From Melittangium boletus DSM 14713 (GTDB lineage: Bacteria > Myxococcota > Myxococcia > Myxococcales > Myxococcaceae): 64,000 nt of DNA. Within the stretch, counting starts at the first letter, position 1. The number at the start of each line of letters is the position of its first letter. Shown here in pieces: positions 1 through 8,746 of the stretch. The stretch is taken from positions 6,014,292-6,078,291 of the forward strand of contig NZ_CP022163.1 of the NCBI RefSeq assembly GCF_002305855.1, written 5' to 3'. The position numbers and the translations under genes are program-made. The notes beneath the pieces were generated by a model, which worked only from the letters and a program-made list of their open reading frames with translations, had not been told where the DNA came from and did no database searches.

Positions 1-1293
1 CGCGTGACGCTCAACGTCGGCTTGCGCTACGACGCCCAGTTCCTGTTCGGCGGTGATGGCAATCTGGCGTTCGTGCTGGGCAACCAGGTGTCGCCCCGCG
101 TCGGCCTGGTCGTGGACCCGCTCGCCAACGGCCGCATGAAGGTGTACGCGAACTTCGCTCGCTACTACGAGCAGCTGCCCATCAACATGTTGGACCGTCA
201 GTTCCCGCCCGAGCGCAGCTTCTCGGTCTACCGTCGGACGACGGCGGATGGCGGTGCCTGCGATTACAAGACCCTCGCCACGCGAGAGGGCCAGGAGGCC
301 TGCCTCAATCCGGACAACGTCGTCGCTGGCGCGCCGACCGGCCGCAACCCGAGCTTCAAGTACACGGGCGGCAAGTCGGACAAGTCTCCGGTGGATCCCT
401 CGCTCAAGCCGCAGGGTTCCGACGAGTTCCTCGTGGGCCTCGACTACGAGTTGCTGTCCAACATCCGACTGGGTGCGAACTTCACCCACCGCGACATGAA
501 CTCGGTCATCGAGGACATGAGCCGCGATGACGGTGGCACGTACTTCCTGGGCAACCCGGGCGAGGGCTTCGCCAAGGACTTCCCGAAGGCGGTGCGCAAC
601 TACGACGCCGTGACGGTGTTGCTCAACCGCACCTTCGATCAGGGCTGGCTCGCCCAGGCGAGCTACACCTGGTCCCGGCTGACGGGTAACTACCCGGGTC
701 TGTTCCGTCCGGAGAACGCGCAGCTCGACCCCAACATCCTCTCGGACTTCGACCTGGTGTCGCTGTTGGAGAACCGCTCGGGTCTGCTGCCCTTCGACCG
801 CACCCACGCCATCAAGCTCTTCGGCGCCAAGGAGTTCCGCTTCACCCCCAACCTGGGCGCGAGCATCGGCGTGTCCTACCGCGGCAACTCCGGTACGCCC
901 ATCAGCGCCACCGGTGCCCACCCCCGGTACGGCTACAGCGAGGCGTACATCACCACGCGCGGCTCGAACGGCCGGACTCCCTGGGTGAACAACATCGATT
1001 CCAACATCAACGTGAACTACAGCATCAACAAGACGAGCCAGCTGTCCTTCACCGTGGATGCGTTCAACGTCTTCAACTTCCAGCAAGTGGCGACGGTGGA
1101 TCAGGACTACACGTTCAAGAGCGTGCTGCCCATCCCGGGTGGCAAGTCCGCGGGTGAGCTGACGCCGGATCAGGTCACCAACTCGCAGACGAATGAGGCG
1201 CTCACCGAGGACGATCTGAACAAGAACTACAAGAAGGCCCTGACGTACCAGGCCCCTCGACAGATCCGTCTCGGCATCAAGTACACCTTCTAG
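1..1293 (+). CDS. TonB-dependent receptor, C-terminal part (5' end outside window)
   Basis: The reading frame is open from the first base, so the start lies upstream and only the C-terminal 430 or so residues are visible. The sequence alternates short hydrophobic/aromatic strands (such as LNVGLRYDAQF, GLDYELLSNIRLGANFTHRD, LGIKYTF) with polar loops, the pattern of an outer-membrane beta-barrel, and it ends in the terminal Phe expected for Bam-dependent insertion. The ending PRQIRLGIKYTF and the 'NVNYSINKTSQLSFTVDAFNVFN' style region (split here by loops) are typical of TonB-dependent receptors. The substrate cannot be told from this part. A lipoprotein gene follows after 30 bases on the same strand and is probably co-transcribed. 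The plug domain and TonB box are not in the window, so an OmpA-fold oar-like protein of the same superfamily remains possible. Confidence 0.8.
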   Translation, partial: RVTLNVGLRYDAQFLFGGDGNLAFVLGNQVSPRVGLVVDPLANGRMKVYANFARYYEQLPINMLDRQFPPERSFSVYRRTTADGGACDYKTLATREGQEACLNPDNVVAGAPTGRNPSFKYTGGKSDKSPVDPSLKPQGSDEFLVGLDYELLSNIRLGANFTHRDMNSVIEDMSRDDGGTYFLGNPGEGFAKDFPKAVRNYDAVTVLLNRTFDQGWLAQASYTWSRLTGNYPGLFRPENAQLDPNILSDFDLVSLLENRSGLLPFDRTHAIKLFGAKEFRFTPNLGASIGVSYRGNSGTPISATGAHPRYGYSEAYITTRGSNGRTPWVNNIDSNINVNYSINKTSQLSFTVDAFNVFNFQQVATVDQDYTFKSVLPIPGGKSAGELTPDQVTNSQTNEALTEDDLNKNYKKALTYQAPRQIRLGIKYTF

Positions 1294-1323
1294 CCATCCA
1301 GCCTGATCGGGACTTCAACAGAC

Positions 1324-2139
1324 ATGAGCAAGCGCATTTCAATGGCAATGGCCGTGCTTGGCGCGGTCGGTACCCTGGCTGGTTGCAATCTGGCGCAGCC
1401 CGCGTCGGGGTGCTTCGTTCAGGACTCCGCCAACTGGCAGGCCAAGTACGTCCTGAAGGACCCGTCCCTGTCGGGTCTGTCCTGCGGTCAGTACAAGGGC
1501 GAGAGCATGGGCGTGTTCAAGTACACGAACCCCGATGCCTCGGAGCAGGAGGTCGCCGAGAACCGTTCATCGCGCGTGGCCATCCGTCCGGACCGGCTCG
1601 CCGCGCTCTACGCGGCCTCGTACCAGGTCGATAGCGGCAAGGTGGACAAGGACGGCAAGCCGATCCTGACGACCGTGACGGTGCCGCGCGCGGAGGTCAA
1701 TCAGGATCCGTCCAACGCCACCGGCCTCTCCACGACGCTGGCCCAGGAGCCGAACGATGACGGTCTGTGCCTCGCCACGGGCTTCAACACCGCCAGGGTG
1801 GAGGCTCCCGCCGCCTACAAGAAAACGGAGCATGGTAGCGGACTGATCGTGGGCGCGGAGACGATCTCGTACAGCTACGAGAACATCGAGGTGTACTCGG
1901 CGCCCTCGTCGCCGGGTACCCAGCTGCGCGGCACGGTGCGCATCACCGACAACAACTGCACGGCGGAGTACGAGGTGTGGGCCCTGTGGCCGGCTCGTGC
2001 TTGCGACCCCGCCGCTCCCATCTCGGCGACCAACTGTGGTTCGGCGCAGAACATCAACCCGGACTTCGACGTGGTGTGCGACCCCGACATCAAGCGGTGT
2101 GTGCCGGCCAAGGCCCCGCCGTCCTTCAAGAACCAGTAA
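1324..2139 (+). CDS. Cys-containing lipoprotein of unknown function
   Basis: A 271-residue protein begins with a lipoprotein signal peptide (MSKRISMAMAVLGAVGTLAGC), with Cys21 as the lipidation site. The mature part has further Cys residues, in particular a Cys-rich C-terminal end (ARACDPAAP, TNCGS, VVCDPDIKRCVPAK) that could form disulfides in the periplasm or at the cell surface. No known domain was recognised. It lies 30 bases after the TonB-dependent receptor, which suggests an accessory role for that receptor, such as a surface-exposed partner. This pairing is an inference from position only. Confidence 0.75.
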   Translation: MSKRISMAMAVLGAVGTLAGCNLAQPASGCFVQDSANWQAKYVLKDPSLSGLSCGQYKGESMGVFKYTNPDASEQEVAENRSSRVAIRPDRLAALYAASYQVDSGKVDKDGKPILTTVTVPRAEVNQDPSNATGLSTTLAQEPNDDGLCLATGFNTARVEAPAAYKKTEHGSGLIVGAETISYSYENIEVYSAPSSPGTQLRGTVRITDNNCTAEYEVWALWPARACDPAAPISATNCGSAQNINPDFDVVCDPDIKRCVPAKAPPSFKNQ

Positions 2140-2192
2140 CGCACGGTGGGCTTGGCGGCTCTCCCTCCAAGCTCCCTTCGAGCTGTCATCCC

Positions 2193-2237
2193 GGCCCCGG
2201 CTGCCGCTCCCCCACGAGGGAGTGGCGGTGCGGGGCC
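2193..2237. terminator. Strong imperfect hairpin between the lipoprotein and radical SAM genes
   Basis: GGCCCCG (2193-2199) pairs with CGGGGCC (2231-2237). Inside it GCCGCTCCC (2203-2211) pairs with GGGAGTGGC (2218-2226) with one G-U pair and a six-base loop. There is no T run after it, so it may act as a terminator of the TonB-receptor operon without a U tract, or as a leader structure for the gene that starts at 2286. Confidence 0.45.
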
Positions 2238-2285
2238 GCGGTGTTATGGACGGGTTCTCGTCTCACGGTTTTCCCGGGAAGGTGC

Positions 2286-3824
2286 ATGGAGGGTCGCTAC
2301 TCACTCGTTGAACGCGCTCACGCCCTGTTGGCGGACGAGCAGGGCACCCTCTACAAGGAGGCGCCCTACCGGGTCGCGCTCTGCTACCCCAGCCCCTACC
2401 ACGTGGGGATGAGCTCCCTCGGTTACCAGGCGATCTACGGTGAGGTGCATGCCCACCCCGGGGTTTCCGCCGAGCGGGCCTTCCTGCCCGACGACGTGGA
2501 GGCGTACCGCCGCACGCGCACCCCCCTCTTCTCGCTCGAGTCGCAGTCGCCCGTGGCCGACTTCCACCTGCTCGCCTTCTCGGTGGCGTACGAGTTGGAG
2601 CTCACGGGGCTGTTCTCCATGTTGGAGTTGGCCCACATCCCCCTGCTCAAGGAGGAGCGCACGGAGCGCCATCCGCTGATCGTCGCGGGAGGGCCGCTCA
2701 CCTTCTCCAACCCGGATCCGCTCGAGCCCTTCGTGGATGTGCTCGTGCAGGGCGAGGCCGAGGATCTGATCCACGTGCTCCTGGACGCGGCGGTGTCCCT
2801 GGACAAGGAGGCCCTGCTCACGCACCTGGCGGCCATCCCCGGCTTCCGCGTGCCCGGGAGGGGAGGAGCGCGCTACCACGTCGCCAAGGCCACGGATTCC
2901 CGGCTCCCGGCGCGCTCGGCCATCATCACCCCTCATACGGAATTGCGCTCGATGTTCCTCATCGAGCCGGAGCGTGGCTGCTCGCGCGGGTGCCACTACT
3001 GTGTCATGCGGCGCACCACCAACGGGGGCATGCGCACCGTGCCGCCCGAGAGGATCCTCTCCCTCATCCCCGAGCACGCCAGGCGCGTGGGGCTCGTGGG
3101 CGCGGCCGTGACGGATCACCCCCGCATCGTCGAGCTGTTGCGCACCCTCGTGGACGCCGGCCGGGAGGTGGGCGTGTCCTCGCTGCGCGCGGATCGGCTC
3201 ACCCAGGAGCTGGTGGATCAGCTCCGGCGCGGCGGGGCAACCAACCTCACCGTGGCCGCGGACGGCGCCTCGCAACGCATGCGCGACCTGGTGGATCGCA
3301 AGCACTCGGAGGAGCAGATCCTCCGCGCGGCCCACTTCGCCAAGACGGCCGGCATGCGCCAGCTCAAGGTCTACAACGTCGTGGGCCTGCCCCTGGAGGA
3401 GGACGCGGACGTGGACGAGCTGGCGCGCTTCACCACGGAGTTGTCGCGCATCATGCCGGTGGCGCTCGGCGTGGCCCCCTTCGTGGCCAAGCGCAACACG
3501 CCCCTGGATGGCGCCCCCTTCGCGGGCATCCGCGAGGTGGAGGTCCGGCTGGAGCGGCTGCGCAAGGGGCTCAAGGGCCGGGCCGAGGTGCGCCCCACGT
3601 CGGCCCGGTGGGCCTGGGTGGAGTACATGCTCGCCCAGTGTGGGCCCGAGTCGGGGCTTGCCGCCATGGATGCCTGGAAGGCCGGTGGGAGCTTCGCGGC
3701 CTTCAAGCGGGCCTTCCAGGAGCGCGGCTGCCGGCCCTACATGGCCCGACGCGTGGAGGACGGGCGGCGCCGGGCCACCACGTGGCCCATTGTCGACGGG
3801 GTGGCACCTCCGACCGCCGCCTGA
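2286..3824 (+). CDS. B12-binding-type radical SAM protein
   Basis: A 512-residue radical SAM enzyme. The motif CSRGCHYC (CxxxCxxC) near residues 230-240 is the [4Fe-4S] ligand set for S-adenosylmethionine cleavage. Upstream, residues 20-180 resemble the N-terminal region of B12-binding radical SAM proteins (PYRVALCYPSPYHVGMSSLG; a GGP..F.NP.P segment; VQGEAED). The ATG at 2286 is chosen because it follows GGGAAGG and because the frame upstream overlaps the preceding lipoprotein. The C-terminal part (residues 300-480) continues the TIM-barrel and ends in a basic tail. The substrate is unknown. It stands alone: the next gene starts 93 bases later. YgiQ-like or methylthiotransferase-like enzymes share the motif but not the N-terminal layout. 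Confidence 0.85.
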   Translation: MEGRYSLVERAHALLADEQGTLYKEAPYRVALCYPSPYHVGMSSLGYQAIYGEVHAHPGVSAERAFLPDDVEAYRRTRTPLFSLESQSPVADFHLLAFSVAYELELTGLFSMLELAHIPLLKEERTERHPLIVAGGPLTFSNPDPLEPFVDVLVQGEAEDLIHVLLDAAVSLDKEALLTHLAAIPGFRVPGRGGARYHVAKATDSRLPARSAIITPHTELRSMFLIEPERGCSRGCHYCVMRRTTNGGMRTVPPERILSLIPEHARRVGLVGAAVTDHPRIVELLRTLVDAGREVGVSSLRADRLTQELVDQLRRGGATNLTVAADGASQRMRDLVDRKHSEEQILRAAHFAKTAGMRQLKVYNVVGLPLEEDADVDELARFTTELSRIMPVALGVAPFVAKRNTPLDGAPFAGIREVEVRLERLRKGLKGRAEVRPTSARWAWVEYMLAQCGPESGLAAMDAWKAGGSFAAFKRAFQERGCRPYMARRVEDGRRRATTWPIVDGVAPPTAA

Positions 3825-3917
3825 CGCGGGACGCGGCGAGCCCTTGCCCGACGCCTCCCGCTCTCTGTTAGAAGGCCACACGCGCCGTTTCAGGCGCCCA
3901 GGAGGCTTGCAGCGGCA

Positions 3918-4835
3918 GTGAGCACGGATCGCGTGGACAAGGCGTGGCAGCGCAAGGGACTCAAGGACTACTCGACGGAGGCCATCCTCGGCACGCTCGG
4001 GCACTATGGCATCCAGGTGAACGAGGCGGATTTCCGCCAGCTCGCCGAGTCGGTGTACCCCTCGGGGATCGCCGAGAAGTGGTTGCCGACGTGGAAGGGC
4101 ACCGGCCAGTTCGCCCCGTTCCCCTTCGCCGCCGCGGGGGAGTTGTGGCGCCGCTGGCTGGACGGCCGGCTGGCCCCCTATGAATTCTCCGAGGCCCTCG
4201 CCCAGCTCATGGGGTCGCTCGGCCAGCTGCTCCAGGGCCAGAAGCAGGCCCCCGTGGCCCCCGCCTTCGAGCGGATCAACGAGGTGCGCAAGCGCGTGCC
4301 CGTCAACGACAAGGGCGAGCCCGAGGTGAATTTCATGCAGGAGGCCCTGCGCGTGTTCGACGAGCGCGCCGCCCGGGCGTTCGATGATCTCGCGGAGATG
4401 CTCGCCAAGGCCGGCCACTCCGAGTACGCCGATACCTTCGCCGACCTGGAGGAGTTCCTCCTGCCGGATCGCCGGGGCGTCTCCAAGCCCATCATCCGCG
4501 CCGCCAAGGGCGAGCGCGACGCGGCGCTCGAGGACCTGCAGAAGGTGGCCACGGACAGCGCCCGGACGCCGCTCTCGCGGGTGCTCGCGGTGGATGCCCT
4601 GCTGCACCTGGGCGCCAACGACAAGGTCGCCGCCGTAGGCCGCCCCCTCCTGGAGGAGGGCGAGCGCATCCAGGACTGGCACCTCGCCCTGGACATCGTC
4701 GCCCGCCTGGAGCACGCCTACAAGCAGCTGGGGGATCGCACCGCGCTCGCCGCCCTGGCCCAGGACCGCGCCCGCGTCGAGAAGGCGCACGACGAGGCCC
4801 ACCCGGGCCACCGGCGTCACCAGCACTCGCACTGA
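3918..4835 (+). CDS. Conserved-looking hypothetical protein with His-rich tail
   Basis: A 305-residue protein read from a GTG start preceded by a purine-rich AGGAGG at 3900-3905. No signal peptide or membrane segment is seen and no family is recognised. The second half is made of alpha-helical, TPR/HEAT-like stretches (FDDLAEMLAKAGHSEYADTF, LSRVLAVDALLHLGANDKVA, DWHLALDIVARLEHAYKQLG), suggesting a helical-repeat scaffold. It ends in a short His-rich tail (HPGHRRHQHSH) that could bind metal. A perfect inverted repeat just downstream closes the transcript. Confidence 0.6.
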   Translation: MSTDRVDKAWQRKGLKDYSTEAILGTLGHYGIQVNEADFRQLAESVYPSGIAEKWLPTWKGTGQFAPFPFAAAGELWRRWLDGRLAPYEFSEALAQLMGSLGQLLQGQKQAPVAPAFERINEVRKRVPVNDKGEPEVNFMQEALRVFDERAARAFDDLAEMLAKAGHSEYADTFADLEEFLLPDRRGVSKPIIRAAKGERDAALEDLQKVATDSARTPLSRVLAVDALLHLGANDKVAAVGRPLLEEGERIQDWHLALDIVARLEHAYKQLGDRTALAALAQDRARVEKAHDEAHPGHRRHQHSH

Positions 4836-4851
4836 GCCGGGCCCGCTTCAT

Positions 4852-4879
4852 CCCCACCCGCGCGTCCGAGCGGGTGGGG
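4852..4879. terminator. Bidirectional terminator-like inverted repeat
   Basis: CCCCACCCGC (4852-4861) and GCGGGTGGGG (4870-4879) form a perfect 10-bp GC stem with an eight-base loop, exactly between two convergent genes ending at 4835 and 4888. The symmetric position fits termination from both sides. Confidence 0.75.
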
Positions 4880-4887
4880 GCCGTTCA

Positions 4888-5487
4888 TCAGTAGGGCACG
4901 TCCTCCTCGGGAGGCTCCGGAGCGGATGCCGTCCCGGGGGAGGGTGCCGCCTCCGAGGCGGGCTCCTCCGCGCTTTCTCCCCGGCGGCGCAGGCGGATGA
5001 CCTTCACCTCGGCCACCGCCTCCTGCACGTCCTTCACCGGCACCACCGCGCCCACCGTCGTGTAGCGGATGGCGCCCGTCTGCGTGAAGGTGTGCCGCAG
5101 CTCGTACGCCTTGGCCCTCGGCAGGAACCACTCGCGCACCGTCTTGAGCGGCAGCACGTGCAGCTCGCCCTGCACGAGGAACACGTACAGCATCAGGTCC
5201 GCGCCGCTGTAGAGGAAGCAGCCCGGGGTGTCCCGCTCCAGGTTGGACACCAGCTCGAAGAAGTAGCGCTTGCGGCGGGGCTGCCGATCGCCCTTCACCT
5301 CGATGCCGCGCACCTCGCCCGAGGGCAGCTCCCACAGGAGATCCACCCCGCGGTGCTGGAAGCGGGGGTCTTCCTGCACGTCGTGGATGCGCGAGCCCGG
5401 CTCGACGGATTGCAACCATTCACGGGCGTGCTGCACGGCGCGGTCGCCCACGCCCATCACGCCCCTCATGCTGAAGCCGCGTGCCAT
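4888..5487 (-). CDS. Hypothetical protein with PD-(D/E)xK nuclease-like core
   Basis: A 199-residue protein. Residues 45-75 read GVDLLWELPSGEVRGIEVKG: an acidic residue at the end of one strand, then E-V-K in the next, which is the D...ExK arrangement of the PD-(D/E)xK nuclease superfamily and of archaeal Holliday-junction-resolvase-like folds. An upstream helix (AVQHAREWLQSV) and a downstream FFELVSNLERD fit that topology. The C-terminal 35 residues are a low-complexity Glu/Pro/Ala tail. The assignment rests on motif and order only; the protein may be an inactive relative. It is co-oriented with the DUF4920 gene upstream, three bases away, and they probably share a transcript. Confidence 0.5.
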   Translation of the reverse strand: MARGFSMRGVMGVGDRAVQHAREWLQSVEPGSRIHDVQEDPRFQHRGVDLLWELPSGEVRGIEVKGDRQPRRKRYFFELVSNLERDTPGCFLYSGADLMLYVFLVQGELHVLPLKTVREWFLPRAKAYELRHTFTQTGAIRYTTVGAVVPVKDVQEAVAEVKVIRLRRRGESAEEPASEAAPSPGTASAPEPPEEDVPY

Positions 5488-5490
5488 CGC

Positions 5491-6054
5491 TCAGCGGCGC
5501 AGTTCCACGCCGGAGGCCACGAGCTGCACCTCGCGCGGCTTGCCATCGCTGCCCCGGGGAACGATGGCGCCCTCGGCCTCGTAGTGCTTCGCCATGTCCT
5601 CGCTCAGCTCGGACACCTTCACCACGCCCTCCACCCGCGCCGCCGAGCCCGCCGCGTCCACCGGCACGAAGAAGCCGTAGTTCTTGAACGTCACGCGCAC
5701 GCCCGCGCCCTTGTCGCTCGAGGCGAGCTCCATCCAGCAGCCCTTCTTCTGGCAGGCCTTGCGCACCTGGCCCTCCACCCGCACCGTCTGGCCGTCATGG
5801 GTCTGGGGTTTGGCCAGCAGCTCGGCGAGCGTCACGGGCGGGGCGCCCTTGAGGGCCTCGCCGCGCGTCAGGGTCCAGTTCTCGTGGGGCTTCTCGCCCG
5901 CGGCGGCCTCGTGGGGATGGGGGCACTCCGCCTGGACGGCGGGCTTCTCGGCGGGCTTCTGCGCGGACGCCTTCTGGGCGGCGGGCGGAGTCCCGGCGAG
6001 GGCCATGAGGGGGAGAGCGAACAGCGTCACCACGGTCGCGCGCGAGGTCTTCAT
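5491..6054 (-). CDS. Exported DUF4920-type protein (OB-fold-like)
   Basis: A 187-residue protein with a clear N-terminal signal peptide (MKTSRATVVTLFALPLMALAG). A Lys/Ala/Pro linker then leads to a domain of about 120 residues that looks like DUF4920: a TLAELLAKP...GQTVRVEGQVRKACQKKGCWMELA core with two Cys in the CQKKGCW motif, then VRVTFKNYGFFVP. In this family the domain resembles an OB fold and the Cys pair may bind metal or form a disulfide. A CPHPH segment at residues 45-49 may also bind metal. It acts outside the cytoplasm. Its function in the cell is not known. Confidence 0.75.
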   Translation of the reverse strand: MKTSRATVVTLFALPLMALAGTPPAAQKASAQKPAEKPAVQAECPHPHEAAAGEKPHENWTLTRGEALKGAPPVTLAELLAKPQTHDGQTVRVEGQVRKACQKKGCWMELASSDKGAGVRVTFKNYGFFVPVDAAGSAARVEGVVKVSELSEDMAKHYEAEGAIVPRGSDGKPREVQLVASGVELRR

Positions 6055-6121
6055 CCCTCACGAATTAGCCTGAAGCCTTTAGGCGGGCAAGGCGCCCTCC
6101 TTCCTGGGTACACTCCTCAAC

Positions 6122-6553
6122 GTGAAGGTTCATCTTCCCGCTCCCAATCGCACCCTTGGGGTGTCCGATCTGCTGGGCCTCGTGGGTCTCGTCGGGCTGC
6201 TCGTCGCCCGCTACATCCCCGTGGCCCGGATCATCCCCTTCTGGGGCTGTGCCTTCCGGGATCAGACCGGGTGGCCCTGCCTGGGTTGTGGCCTCACGCG
6301 CGTGGCGGACCGGGTGGCCCACTTCCAGTTCGCCAGCGCCTGGCACGTCAACCCGCTGGGCACCGTGGGCGCCTTCTTCTTCGCGCTGATGGTCGTCGTC
6401 ACGGTGCTGCACCTCGTGTTCGCCATGCCCGTGCCCCGGTTCGAGCTGTCCGACACGGAATGGCAGCGGGTGCGCCTCGCGGCCATCGGGCTCATCCTCA
6501 TCAACTACGCTTGGGTGGTGGTGGTGACGCGGTTCCCCTACCTGCTCACCTAG
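6122..6553 (+). CDS. DUF2752 membrane protein
   Basis: A 143-residue protein starting at a GTG, with three hydrophobic segments (LLGLVGLVGLLVARYIPVA, LGTVGAFFFALMVVVTVLHL, LAAIGLILINYAWVVVVT). The signature PCLGCGLTR at residues 52-60 is the Cys-x-Gly-Cys-Gly-x-Thr-Arg motif of the DUF2752 family, small inner-membrane proteins of unknown role. plsY starts eight bases after the stop, so the two probably form one transcript. This suggests a link with membrane biogenesis, which remains an inference. Confidence 0.8.
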   Translation: MKVHLPAPNRTLGVSDLLGLVGLVGLLVARYIPVARIIPFWGCAFRDQTGWPCLGCGLTRVADRVAHFQFASAWHVNPLGTVGAFFFALMVVVTVLHLVFAMPVPRFELSDTEWQRVRLAAIGLILINYAWVVVVTRFPYLLT

Positions 6554-6561
6554 GTGCCCCC

Positions 6562-7143
<582 letters not shown>

Positions 7144-8350
7144 CGACCCCGGGCGGACGTAGAACGGCCGGTAGCCGAGCAGCGTGCACTCGATGGGGCC
7201 ATTCCATAGCTGGCGGCGGCTGCTCGGACGCGCGTGGAAGGCGCTCTCGAAGGCCTCGTTGCCCGAGAGCACGAACAGCCTCCAGCCCTTCTGGGCGCGC
7301 AGGCTGTCGCCCAGCTTGAAGTAGAAGCTCTTCATGCCCTTCTGGCCCCCGGAGCCCAGGCGGTCTCCATAAGGGGGGTTGGTGAGCAGCAGGCCCGGGG
7401 GCTCGGGCAGGGGCGGCAGCTTCGTCGCGTCGCCTTCCGAGAGGACGATCTCCTCGGACAGCCGCGCCGCCTTCACGTTGCGCCGCGCCGCCTCCAGCGC
7501 CTCGGGATCCTTGTCGAAGCCGAGAATCGGCACGGCCACCTTGCGCTCGTGACGGCGGGCATCCGCGCGCATGTCCTCGAGCAGCTCCCGGGCGCGTGCT
7601 CCCAGGTGGGGCCATTTCTCCACGGCGAAGTCCCGGGCGATGCCGGGCGCGCGACGGCGGGCGATGAGGCCGCCCTCGATGAGCACCGTCCCCGAGCCGC
7701 ACATGGGGTCCACCAGCGCCTCCTCGCCCGTGTAGCCCGCGGCGCGCAGCAGGGCCGCCGCCAGCGTCTCCTTCATGGGGGCCGCGGTGGGGCGCACCCG
7801 GTAGCCGCGCCGGTGCAGGGGCTCGCCGCACAGGTCCAGGGACAGCGACAGCTTCTCGCGCACCAGGTGGGCCACCACCCGCACGTCCGGATTGCGGGGA
7901 TCCACGTCCGGCCGCGCGCCGCGCTTGTCGCGCATGCGGTCCACCACCGCGTCCTTCACCTTGAGCGCCACGAAGCCCGTGTGGCTGTGCTCGCTGTCCT
8001 TGAGCGTGGCCTCCACCGCGAAGGTCGTCTCCGGCGTCAGGTGCTCCTCCCAGGGGACGCTGGCCACGGCCTCGTACAGGCCCTCGGCGCCCCGGGCCTC
8101 GAACTCGCCCAGGGGGTAGAGCACGCGCATGGCGATGCGCGACCAGAGGCAGACCTTGAGCGCCTCGTCGAGCGAGGCCATGAAGCGCACCCCTCCGCGG
8201 TCCTGCCGGATGCGGCGCGCACCCAGCTCCTTGAGTTCGTCGGCGAGGAGTTCCTCGGTACCGCGGGCGGTGGTGGCGAAGAGCGCGAGACGTTCGGCCA
8301 TGGGCACGGCCCTTAATGGATGTGGGCCCGGGGACAAAGGGGAAAGCCAC

Positions 8351-8632
8351 TCAACGGGCCACCACCTCGTACAACGTGAAGGTGGCGTCCTGGCGGGCGC
8401 TCGCCGCCCGGGTCGCCTTGAAGTCCTCGGATTGGAAGTAGGCCTTCATGCACTCCCTGTCCCGCCAGCGCGTCACCAGCAGCAGCTCGGGCTCGGGTTC
8501 GAAGGAGCGCAGCACTTCCAGCCCCAGGAAGCCCTCGTACCGGTCCACCGTGCGCGAGCGCGAGCCGAAGGCGGCTTCCAGGTGCCGGGCCTCCTCCGCG
8601 GAGACGCGGAAACGATTGATGGTGACGAGCAT
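8351..8632 (-). CDS. ABM-domain (antibiotic biosynthesis monooxygenase-like) small protein
   Basis: A 93-residue single-domain protein of the dimeric alpha/beta-barrel ABM family, recognisable from MLVTINRFRVSAEEARHLEAAF and from FLGLEVLRS...LLLVTRWRD...FKAT order. Relatives include haem-degrading IsdG/HmoB enzymes and quinol monooxygenases. The residues needed for haem degradation cannot be judged with confidence, so the substrate is open. It lies 49 bases before the THUMP methyltransferase in the same direction and downstream of ftsK. Confidence 0.75.
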   Translation of the reverse strand: MLVTINRFRVSAEEARHLEAAFGSRSRTVDRYEGFLGLEVLRSFEPEPELLLVTRWRDRECMKAYFQSEDFKATRAASARQDATFTLYEVVAR

Positions 8633-8746
8633 GTCCAGATGACTCTGGACGGGCCCCGGGGCGCTGGCAACCCCATGGAAGCGGCCCGCTCAGGGGTGGT
8701 GCGCACCCCCCTTCACCGGGCTTTGACGGACGGGTGTGCCACCACC

